In this document: positions 1-5,705 of the stretch, in pieces
How the letters are laid out: each line of letters starts with the position of its first letter
Numbering within the stretch: position 1 is the first letter of the stretch
Assembly: GCA_002408185.1 (NCBI GenBank)
Contig: DHQV01000041.1
Span: forward strand, 1-5,988
DNA length: 5,988 nt
Direction of reading: 5' to 3'
Origin: Deltaproteobacteria bacterium UBA5329
Lineage (GTDB): Bacteria; Desulfobacterota; Syntrophorhabdia; Syntrophorhabdales; Syntrophorhabdaceae
Translations under genes and position numbers: made by a program
The notes under the pieces: generated by a model
Seen by the model: the letters and a program-made list of their open reading frames with translations, nothing else
Databases searched by the model: none
Told to the model about the DNA's origin: nothing

Positions 1-1323
1 GCTGTTCCATTTACAGATGCCACCGGCTTTAATATGGCTAACGTGAACAGTCCGGCACTGTACCTGATACCTACTATGACGCATCCGACTGCGAACACGT
101 ATAACCTGTCCATGGTCCGTGATTTTACTACCACGGCGCAGACGGAGAACCAGCACGCGGTCGCATCCGCATTCAACACAGCCTACGATTGGGATGGTAT
201 GGACCCGAATTCGCGGAACGTGCTGAACCGGCTCGCGGTTTCATCCGAACCGATCCCTTACGACAGGCTGGCCGGTTTCATTCACAGCGCGGCCTTCCCG
301 ACAACGTTCGGGATCATTAATCAGTATCTCGGCACATTGAACGGCAGGATGGGCGGTTTCATCACCGGCGGTCCCGAAAACATGGCCGACGCCGCGTTCA
401 TGGGTCCCCTGCTTGCGCAGAGTACAGACCCGGCGGTGAGCGACGCAAGCAGGACGCTTCTATCCTCGACAAAGTATGCCCCTGACAAGGCCCAGTGGGG
501 TTTCTGGGCAAAAGGTTATGGGAACTGGGGCAAGCGTGACGGCAGCGACATCGACGAGAAATACAAATACAATACGGGCGGGATCGCAATCGGACTCGAC
601 AAGAAAGTAAACCCTGCGCTCCTTGTAGGTGCGTCGTTCGGTTACGCTCATACGAAACTCGACATGGACGATGTCGACGAAGATTCCAAGATAGACAGTT
701 ACCAGGCCTCCATCTACGGAGTGTTCTCATGCAAACCCTGGTACGTGGACGGGATACTTTCCTACGGCTACAACAAGTATGATACGAGCCGCACATTCTT
801 CATGCCCGGCGGTTTAGGCTTCGGCACCGATGCGAATTACCACGGCCAGTCATTTACCGGCTATCTCGAAGCAGGGTACCGGGCAAAAGTCAATGGCTTC
901 GACCTTATCCCAATGGCATCTTTGCAGTACAGCAAAATATGGATGGAATCATTTGACGAAAGTGGCGCAGGCATACTGAGCCTTTATGTCGACAGCGAAA
1001 ACGCCGATTCCTTCCTCGGGACCCTCGGTATCAGGATAAGAAAGGAACTGGTGTCAGAGGAAGGAACATTTATACCTGAATTCCGGGCACGGTGGGTCCA
1101 TGAGTTCTCAAACAGCGATTACAAGGTCAATGCCGGCTTCGGCGGCTCGCCGGGCATCTTCACGGTAAGGACCGACAGGCCCGACCGGGACAGTGCATTG
1201 CTCGGCCTGGGCGTCAACGCGGTCCTGAAGAACAACACCAGCTTTTTCGCGAACTTCGACGCGAACTTCGGGAATGAGCAGCAGAATTACCTGGGTTCCG
1301 TCGGTTTCAGGTACCGCTGGTAA
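1..1323 (+). CDS. Autotransporter beta-domain protein, 3' part (5' end outside window)
   Basis: The frame is open from base 1, so the gene begins upstream; the ATG at 34 is internal. The last ~275 residues, from WGFWAKGYGNW at about base 496, form an autotransporter-type beta-barrel. They alternate Gly/aromatic-rich strands with acidic loops (DMDDVDEDSKID) and finish in GSVGFRYRW, the terminal-aromatic signature recognised by the outer-membrane BAM machinery. The preceding ~165 residues are the end of the passenger; the stretch YDRLAGFIHSAAF...NQYLGTLNGRM resembles the helical linker that commonly precedes this barrel. In the family the barrel sits in the outer membrane and carries the N-terminal passenger to the surface. 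The passenger's function cannot be judged because most of it is missing. Signal peptide and promoter are not visible. A strong terminator follows 22 bp after the stop, so this gene ends its transcript. The barrel call is firm; passenger identity is unknown. Confidence 0.92.
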   Translation, partial: AVPFTDATGFNMANVNSPALYLIPTMTHPTANTYNLSMVRDFTTTAQTENQHAVASAFNTAYDWDGMDPNSRNVLNRLAVSSEPIPYDRLAGFIHSAAFPTTFGIINQYLGTLNGRMGGFITGGPENMADAAFMGPLLAQSTDPAVSDASRTLLSSTKYAPDKAQWGFWAKGYGNWGKRDGSDIDEKYKYNTGGIAIGLDKKVNPALLVGASFGYAHTKLDMDDVDEDSKIDSYQASIYGVFSCKPWYVDGILSYGYNKYDTSRTFFMPGGLGFGTDANYHGQSFTGYLEAGYRAKVNGFDLIPMASLQYSKIWMESFDESGAGILSLYVDSENADSFLGTLGIRIRKELVSEEGTFIPEFRARWVHEFSNSDYKVNAGFGGSPGIFTVRTDRPDRDSALLGLGVNAVLKNNTSFFANFDANFGNEQQNYLGSVGFRYRW

Positions 1324-1345
1324 CACCGAGCTTAAGCAAGAAACT

Positions 1346-1374
1346 AAAAGGGGTCCCGCTTGGGACCCCTTTTT
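1346..1374 (+). terminator. Rho-independent terminator after the autotransporter gene
   Basis: A perfect 12-bp inverted repeat (AAAAGGGGTCCC at 1346-1357, GGGACCCCTTTT at 1362-1373) encloses a four-base loop GCTT, and the right arm runs into five T residues. It lies 22 bp after the autotransporter stop. The A-rich left flank and T-rich right flank mean it could act in both directions, but no minus-strand gene is seen that would need it. Confidence 0.93.
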
Positions 1375-1699
1375 ACCCGAATAATATCGAGATAAATCGT
1401 GTGTTCGTTTGCCGCGTAAAGAACAGTTCGCCAAAAAAACGTGATTCGTGCGAAAGCCGCCACCAAAAGGTAAATAAATTATCCTTCCACTGATCTGCCT
1501 TTCCATGGGCCATGCATCTATGATTAAAGTATGGCGGGTGAGGAGGAACGTGAGCCCGAAGATAAAAAATAATTATTGAAATCGAGGAGTACCCCTTTCA
1601 ATTGGCAATCCTTCTCTGCCTGTTTCTAGGCTGTTATTTAGTTATAGGTGAAAGCTCAATTTTCCCCTTGCAAACCTCGACCACTTAATGATGTCCACC
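1375..1699. other. Intergenic stretch without a recognised gene
   Basis: I see no supported coding region here. The best small frame is 1520-1579 (+), 19 residues MIKVWRVRRNVSPKIKNNY, without a good ribosome binding site and without a family I recognise; it may be a fragment or chance. The base composition is more AT-rich than in the flanking genes. Confidence 0.4.
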
Positions 1700-1820
1700 G
1701 TCAGGTGGGTCAGTTTTAGGTTATCACAAAGCTCCCCCGCCGCTTTTCGTTATGGCAATATTGGTCGTGTTCGTTGCGGACCTTCCCGAATAAGCGCCAT
1801 TGCACAACTCCCCCGCCGCC
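1700..1820. repeat. Repeat-bearing segment resembling insertion-sequence end remnants
   Basis: Two near-copies of a C-rich motif occur 78 bp apart: CACAAAGCTCCCCCGCCGC at 1725-1743 and CACAACTCCCCCGCCGC at 1803-1819. Just before the first copy is GGTGGGTCAGTTTTAGG (1704-1720), which resembles, from memory, the multiple terminal repeats found at the ends of IS21-type elements. At 1797-1809 the motif CCATTGCACAACT matches CCATTGCATAACT (4168-4180), beside the ATPase remnant, with one mismatch. Together these suggest decayed ends of one or more insertion sequences. No transposase reading frame survives here. The 68-residue frame across this stretch has no recognisable protein features. Confidence 0.35.
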
Positions 1821-1911
1821 AGCTTACCTCATACCCGAGAATATTTGGGCTCTTTTCAACTAATGTGCTGGGTATGTTGCAGTCTGTGACTTAAATACTC
1901 CCTACGCGAAC

Positions 1912-1940
1912 AGGACAGTCGACAAGAAAGCTGGTATAAT
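1912..1940 (+). promoter_or_regulatory. Sigma70-type promoter, probably leaderless, for the TIM-barrel operon
   Basis: A perfect TATAAT lies at 1935-1940. Seventeen bases upstream is AGGACA (1912-1917), which matches TTGACA at four of six positions. Transcription would begin about 7-9 bases after the -10 box, at about 1947-1949, exactly at the ATG of the following gene. No Shine-Dalgarno sequence precedes that ATG in the usual window; AGAAAG at 1925-1930 is too far away and weak. The simplest reading is a leaderless mRNA. The alternative is a chance TATAAT with the true promoter further upstream. Confidence 0.6.
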
Positions 1941-1948
1941 TGTTCACC

Positions 1949-2983
1949 ATGAAGTTTTCGATCCGTAGAGATGTTGGCTTCTCATCGTTCGAAAAGGATC
2001 TTTCCGCTCTCAAGGGAATTCCAATCGAGTTGGCCCTTCCGTACAAGCTTGAGGACTTCCTGCTGGACATGGACCACCTCGATGACCTGGCAGCGTACGT
2101 CCAGAACACCGGGATCATCATCAGTTCCGTTCACGCGCCGCAGGGGCGCCTCTCCGATGAGAGCTTCTTCTCTTGGGCCCTTCCGACCGTGCAGTTTGCC
2201 CAAAAGGTCGGGGCCAGCGTTGCCGTGTTTCACCCTGAGTCCGTTCCGAAGCTCTCGAAACCTTCTGTGCAATCCATCGCGCTCAGGAACGTGAAACGGC
2301 TCCAGAGAGAAACGCCGACCACGGTGGCCGTCGAGACCTTCGGAAACGCGAAGCGCATCATTACCCCCAAGGAAACTATCTCGCTCGATCTCCCGATGGT
2401 CCTGGACACGTCGCATCTCTTCGTCCGCCGGATCTTTGAGATAATTGAGAACTATTCCAAGGGCATCGTCGGGGTCCACCTCTCGGAGATGCGCTACGAT
2501 GACGCAGCCGGCCATGACCTGCCCCACCTGCCGGTGGCAAGCTACGGCCTCGAGGTCCTGGAAACCCTCAGGATCAAAGGGTGGAACGGCAACGTTACTC
2601 TCGAGTACCTGCCGCAGTTTCATGACCGTTTGATCCCCGACCGGGCGGTGTTGGAAGAACTGTTCGCCTCACAGCTCGATAACCTTCCCTCTCCCGTTCC
2701 GCCCCCCTTCCGGGAGGACATCCTCGCCACGAAAAAGGCGGAAAGGAAACGCCAGAGGAGCCTTCCCCTCGAGGGGAAGGTGCGAAGGTATTTCGAGCCC
2801 CTCCTCGCCCGTCATGACAAAGACAGCTGGGTCATGCCGGAGAAGGCTCTCTTCGCCGGGGTACGCCGGCATAGGTCGGAGAAGGAAGGTTACAAGTGGT
2901 GCTACATCTTCCCCGGCGGGCGTAAGGTGTATTTCAACACGAAGGAAGAGGGCGACGCGTATCTTGAGACGGAGATGGGATGA
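1949..2983 (+). CDS. Sugar-phosphate isomerase/epimerase-like TIM-barrel protein with C-terminal extension
   Basis: This 344-residue protein belongs to the xylose-isomerase-like/AP-endonuclease-2 TIM-barrel superfamily. Metal-ligand-type residues sit at strand ends: H62 (SVHAP), H95 (VFHPES), E129 (AVETF), D153 and H156 (LDTSH), H177 (GVHLSEM) and E219 (LEYLP). The family typically binds divalent metal and acts on sugars, sugar phosphates or DNA; the substrate cannot be assigned here. Residues 1-230 make the barrel. Residues ~246-344 are an extra basic, proline-rich segment followed by a small domain ending YIFPGGRKVYFNTKEEGDAYLE. I chose the ATG at 1949 because the barrel starts at once (MKFSIRRDVG); a TTG at 1940 is also in frame but overlaps the TATAAT. 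The stop overlaps the next start (ATGA at 2980-2983), so the two genes are translationally coupled. Confidence 0.85.
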   Translation: MKFSIRRDVGFSSFEKDLSALKGIPIELALPYKLEDFLLDMDHLDDLAAYVQNTGIIISSVHAPQGRLSDESFFSWALPTVQFAQKVGASVAVFHPESVPKLSKPSVQSIALRNVKRLQRETPTTVAVETFGNAKRIITPKETISLDLPMVLDTSHLFVRRIFEIIENYSKGIVGVHLSEMRYDDAAGHDLPHLPVASYGLEVLETLRIKGWNGNVTLEYLPQFHDRLIPDRAVLEELFASQLDNLPSPVPPPFREDILATKKAERKRQRSLPLEGKVRRYFEPLLARHDKDSWVMPEKALFAGVRRHRSEKEGYKWCYIFPGGRKVYFNTKEEGDAYLETEMG

Positions 2984-3726
2984 AGACACTGGTCATCTCA
3001 GACATCCATGGATACTACAGGGAACTGAGGGACGCTCTGGCAAACGCGGACTACCAGAAAGGCGACCGGCTCATTTTCCTCGGGGACTACATCGACAGGG
3101 GCCCTCGGAGCCGGGAGGTCATGGAATTCGTCGCATCCCTGGAGAACCCGGCGAACGTTTATCTGAGGGGCAACCACGAGGAGCTGCTCATCAAGACGCT
3201 GGGCGGAGACACACACGCGTACGGGATCCTCATGGATAACGGGTTTCTCTCGACGTTGAAATCATACGGTGTGGATCCCCGGACACTGTCCTATTCTACA
3301 GGGGGCCGGCACTACATCGAGCGTGACGGCAAACACATTCTTCTGGACAACCGGGAGCTCCCGCTGTTCCTGCGGAGCGTGATTCCGGCGGAGCACCTGG
3401 CATTAATCGACAGTACAGAGCACGGCTTCGAGACTGACAGCTTCTTTTACTCTCACGCCGGTGCTGAGCCCTGTCGGCCCCTGTATGAGCAGCGTGGCAC
3501 AGACTTCGTCTGGGGGATGGACGGGTTCTTCCTCAAGCAGAAGTACACTTACGGCAAAACGCTCGTATTCGGCCATTTTCACCTCATGGAGCCGTTCCTT
3601 GCCCGCGGCCGGATCGGATTGGGAGCGGATATGTGCGTACGAATCCTGATAACGGACTATTCTCCAATGGTCATCGTGGATAGCGATGGTGACTATTACG
3701 AAGTACGGAAGGAGTGGCTGATATGA
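2980..3726 (+). CDS. PPP-family metallophosphoesterase (serine/threonine phosphatase-like)
   Basis: This 248-residue protein carries the phosphoprotein phosphatase signature in order: DIHG (D8, H10), GDYIDRGP (D36, R40), RGNHE (N65, H66), then SHAG (H159) and FGHFH (H199). These residues hold the two-metal centre and bind phosphate. Size and motifs fit bacterial PrpA/PrpB-type protein phosphatases and related ApaH-like enzymes, so it could act on phosphoproteins or on dinucleotide polyphosphates; sequence alone does not decide. It should be cytoplasmic: there is no signal peptide or membrane segment. GGAG at 2971-2974 is the ribosome binding site, placed inside the end of the upstream gene. 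Both ends overlap neighbours by ATGA, so it is the middle gene of a tightly coupled operon. No key residue is missing and it looks intact. Confidence 0.92.
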   Translation: MKTLVISDIHGYYRELRDALANADYQKGDRLIFLGDYIDRGPRSREVMEFVASLENPANVYLRGNHEELLIKTLGGDTHAYGILMDNGFLSTLKSYGVDPRTLSYSTGGRHYIERDGKHILLDNRELPLFLRSVIPAEHLALIDSTEHGFETDSFFYSHAGAEPCRPLYEQRGTDFVWGMDGFFLKQKYTYGKTLVFGHFHLMEPFLARGRIGLGADMCVRILITDYSPMVIVDSDGDYYEVRKEWLI

Positions 3727-4090
3727 GAATCCTTTACACCGCCGACCTGCAGGGCAACCCGTCCTTCTACAAGAAGCTTTTCACGCTCGCCGTCCGAAAG
3801 AAGGCGGGTGTCGCCATCGTGGGAGGCAACCCACTCCTTATTTAAAGCGCCTGGAACTGCTGCCGCACCTTATCAGCGAGCAGCGGCAGTTCGTATCCGA
3901 CACTCTCCATACATTGCTGCTTGCGTTCCGTGATAGCAATCCCGCTGTAGACGTCCTCCTCATGATGGGTAACGACGATTTCCAAGTGAACATGCACCTA
4001 CTCGAGGACATGGAAGCGGAAGGCCTTCTGAGACTGCTCCACATGCGAGTGCATCACCTCACAGAGCGCCTTTCCATCGTCGGTTACAGC
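3723..4090 (+). pseudogene. Calcineurin-like metallophosphoesterase, frameshifted and 3'-truncated
   Basis: The start is good: ATG overlaps the previous stop (ATGA) and GGAAGGAG at 3707-3714 is a strong ribosome binding site. The first frame reads MRILYTADLQGNPSFYKKLF...VAIVGGN, a typical metallophosphoesterase beginning (TADLQGN as the first metal motif, GGN where GGD is expected), and stops at 3840-3842. Homology-like sequence continues in another frame from about 3830, YLKRLELLPHLISEQRQF, through DVLLMMGNDDFQ (the GN[HD][ED] motif) to RLSIVGYS at about 4090. There the family-like sequence ends, and the frame runs through unrelated bases to a stop at 4184-4186. I infer a small deletion or frameshift near 3830 plus loss of the C-terminal half. 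Another possibility is a sequencing error at 3830, but that would not explain the missing 3' half. It would have been the third operon gene, a second phosphoesterase beside the PPP enzyme. Confidence 0.75.
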
Positions 4091-4184
4091 AGAGCCGGTC
4101 AAGTTCTTTCAGACAACCTCTGTTGCCTCGCACATTATTCCAACCAGACATTCTCACGCTATTGTGACCATTGCATAACTAACT

Positions 4185-4218
4185 GACCAGAGGGGTTGTC
4201 ACCTTCCCCCCTCCGGTC
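4185..4218. repeat. Hairpin-forming inverted repeat between the broken phosphoesterase and the ATPase fragment
   Basis: GACCAGAGGGG (4185-4195) pairs with CCCCTCCGGTC (4208-4218) at 10 of 11 positions, with one A/C mismatch and a 12-base loop. No immediate T-run follows on either strand, so it is not a classical terminator. It lies just downstream of the ATPase stop and could be an element-end structure. Confidence 0.45.
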
Positions 4219-4239
4219 ATGTGTCGTTCGTTTTCTTCG

Positions 4240-4737
4240 CTAGAATATCTCCGTTGACGCCATCCTGACGTGCTCCGCCGACACGACCGTGCATTTCTCC
4301 CTGGCGGCTGCGATGAGCGCGCCCTTGGCAAGGAGGTTGGCCCTCCTCAAGAGCCCTCCCGACCCCTGGTGTATGGCGAGGATCGCCTCCTCCGAGAAGA
4401 GCTGCTCCTTTATCCCCGCTATCTGAAGGTGATGCTTGAGATACCCGGCCATGTCCTTGCGCTTCAGGCCCTCAAGGTGGCTCCTGCCGATGACCCTCGA
4501 CGCGAGCGGCCTCGATGTGATGTACAGGAGCTTGTCGAGGAGATTGTTCTGCCCTGCCAGGATGATGGGAAGGACAGGCTTCGAGTCCATCTCGAACTGG
4601 CCCAGGGTATGGAGCTGGGCAAACACCTCGATCCGCAGGAGGCTCGCCTCGTCGATGATGAGGACAGGCACCTGCCTTCTCTTTGCGATCTCCGACACGG
4701 TCTCCCGTATGGTGTGCATGAGCCTCGTTAAGGACAT
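4240..4737 (-). pseudogene. ExeA/TniB-like AAA+ transposition ATPase, N-terminally truncated
   Basis: The visible ~165 residues begin near MSLTRLMHTIRETVSEIAKRR and end ASTEIF. They carry a Walker B motif (VLIIDEAS), a sensor-1-like strand (PIILAGQNN), the SRVIGRSHLEGL arginine region, and a lid/C-terminal domain (YLKHHLQIAGI, IHQGSGGLLRRANLLAKGAL). This is the ExeA-like AAA+ ATPase type that accompanies DDE transposases in two-gene insertion sequences, where it selects target DNA and activates the transposase. The N-terminal region with the Walker A loop is absent, so it cannot bind ATP normally. An open frame does continue upstream to 4866, but that part is the translation of an attC-like site and unrelated DNA, so the frame is a chance fusion. 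It probably belongs to the ExeA group rather than IstB, judged from the GLLRRANLLAKGAL segment. Confidence 0.8.
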
Positions 4738-4804
4738 ACTGTTCCAAAGAGTGAGTAGCAGCACATTATCGGAACTGAGCATTACGGATAGAAAAAGAGC
4801 GGCG

Positions 4805-4866
4805 CTGGAACGCCTGAATGAAGCCGTGCCGCGAAGCTGCATCGGCTTGAATGAGTTACTAACCAT
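4805..4866 (-). other. Integron attC-like recombination site (59-base element type)
   Basis: Read on the minus strand, this has the classical ~60-bp attC layout: AAC followed by TCATTCAAGCCGA, a central GCTTCGCGGC, then CGGCTTCATTCAGGCGTT. AAGCCG pairs with CGGCTT (plus 4821-4826 with 4843-4848) and TGC pairs with GCA (4827-4829 with 4839-4841). One base is left bulged at 4842, as the extrahelical bases that orient integrase binding are. An inner GC-GAA-GC loop closes the hairpin. The conserved triplets AAC and GTT (minus GTT at 4811-4809) are present, but the outer core bases differ from consensus (GTTCCAG instead of GTTRRRY), so the site may be partly decayed. It starts 45 bp after the methyltransferase stop and in the same orientation, as attC does in a gene cassette. 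Confidence 0.85.
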
Positions 4867-5704
4867 GATCGGATTTCACCCACTTTCTGAGTTGCCCGGT
4901 CATCCCCTCGTCACCGCGTCATCAGCGCGAACACGCCCCAGCCCAGGTATTCACGCGTGTAAGCGGCGTAGCGCGCGGGTTCCGAGGTTAGTTGGGCTCG
5001 AACATCTTTCGCGAACTCGTCGTCGGGATTGGCTTCAAGCCATCGGCGCATGGTGAGCCACTTGGCCGCCTCGTATCTGTCCCAGCTATCTTGGTCCGCC
5101 AAAACCATTTCTACGACGTCGTAGCCGAGGTGGCCGAAAGACGCGAGAAGTTCCGGAAGCAGGAGAAAGTCGGAGATTGAGTTGGCAAGACACCCCCTGG
5201 CAACATCTTCCGTCGGCGGTAACTGCCGCCAGTAGGGTTCGCCGATGAGGATGATCCCTCCGGGGCGGAGGCTCTGCGCCAGAAGCTCGATCGTGCCGAC
5301 GACTCCCCCGGCGATCCACGTGGCGCCGACACAAGCTGCCACACCGGCCTTCTCGTCGGAGATGTAGCCCGCAGCATCGCCATGGATGAACTTGACTTTA
5401 TCGGTGACACCGAGTTCTACAGCACGGAGTTTCGCTTGCTCGGTGAACAACCGGCTCATGTCGATGCCGGTGCCGATGACGCCGTAATCGCGTGCCCAGG
5501 TGCACAGCATCTCCCCCGAACCGCTGCCGAGATCGAGTACTCGGGTTCCCCTTTCCAGACGCAGAGCCGCGCCGAGAGTGGCGAGCTTTTCGGGTGTGAA
5601 CGGGTTATGGATGCGGTGAGCACTTTCGGTGATGTTGAAGATCCGTGGAATATCCAATGCAGAAAATCTCCTTACGGGTGTGAATAGATTCTGTCAACGT
5701 CTAA
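4811..5704 (-). mobile_element. Putative integron gene cassette: methyltransferase plus attC
   Basis: The unit contains a single complete ORF, then an attC-like site on the same strand, with little other DNA. Upstream of the ORF, GTTAGAC (minus strand, plus positions 5705-5699) fits the GTTRRRY core. Cleavage between G and TT at that core and at the attC core would release a circle of about 894 bp, a normal cassette size. The core heptamer is short enough to occur by chance, so the right border is weaker than the attC itself. No integrase gene lies in the window. Confidence 0.6.
4911..5657 (-). CDS. yjhP: YjhP-like SAM-dependent methyltransferase
   Basis: This 248-residue class I methyltransferase closely resembles, from memory, E. 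coli YjhP along its whole length: MDIPRIF at the start, EHRIHNPFT-like residues at 14-21, GEPYWRQLPPTE in the middle, and RYEAAKWLTMRRWLEANPDDEF near the end. The SAM-binding signature is VLDLGSGSGEM (40-50), followed by the acidic residue of GIDMS (D66) and GDAAGY (93-98). The natural substrate is not known to me, so the call stays at fold level. The start is TTG at 5657, supported by TAAGGAG ten bases upstream (plus 5668-5674) and by the family N-terminus. The gene is intact and alone on this strand, followed by an attC-like site, so it is probably cassette-borne. A cassette gene is usually transcribed from an external integron promoter; one further to the right is possible. Confidence 0.9.
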   Translation of the reverse strand: MDIPRIFNITESAHRIHNPFTPEKLATLGAALRLERGTRVLDLGSGSGEMLCTWARDYGVIGTGIDMSRLFTEQAKLRAVELGVTDKVKFIHGDAAGYISDEKAGVAACVGATWIAGGVVGTIELLAQSLRPGGIILIGEPYWRQLPPTEDVARGCLANSISDFLLLPELLASFGHLGYDVVEMVLADQDSWDRYEAAKWLTMRRWLEANPDDEFAKDVRAQLTSEPARYAAYTREYLGWGVFALMTR

Positions 5705-5705
5705 C
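5699..5705 (-). other. Candidate recombination core GTTAGAC at the 5' border of the cassette
   Basis: The minus-strand heptamer GTTAGAC fits the integron core consensus GTTRRRY exactly and lies about 40 bases before the TTG start. It could be the junction with an attI site or with the attC of a preceding cassette. No attC-like hairpin is evident next to it. A match of this length has a few percent chance of occurring in such a short interval. Confidence 0.4.

Larger units (their letters stand above)
4091..4737 (-). mobile_element. Insertion-sequence remnant carrying a truncated ATPase
   Basis: Phosphoesterase-like sequence stops at about 4090 and the ATPase fragment stops abruptly at about 4737, so the foreign segment spans roughly this interval. 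Only the regulator ATPase survives; the partner DDE transposase and the right end are gone. The stretch 4091-4239 is noncoding and may be the element's end: it holds CCATTGCATAACT (4168-4180), which recurs with one mismatch at 1797-1809, and a hairpin at 4185-4218. I could not define exact inverted repeats or a target duplication, so the left border is inferred from where the host gene stops. Confidence 0.55.

Noticed and set aside
398..796. Minus-strand open frame of 132 codons inside the autotransporter gene
   Set aside because: It is rich in Arg, Cys and Pro, has no family features, and lies opposite the well-supported barrel coding sequence.
1688..1894. Plus-strand open frame of 68 codons in the intergenic region
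   Set aside because: It has no ribosome binding site or recognisable motif and overlaps repeat-like insertion-sequence-end DNA.
1982..2623. Long minus-strand frame of 213 codons opposite the TIM-barrel gene
   Set aside because: It is an antisense shadow; the plus-strand product carries metal-site motifs and is in a coupled operon.
4738..4866. N-terminal 43 residues of the open frame that continues into the ATPase
   Set aside because: This part is the translation of the attC-like site and orphan DNA; the true ATPase N-terminus with its Walker A loop is missing.
4270..5056. Plus-strand frames of 153 and 206 codons across the ATPase, attC and methyltransferase
   Set aside because: They run antisense to three unrelated segments and so cannot be one protein; the minus strand has the recognisable motifs.
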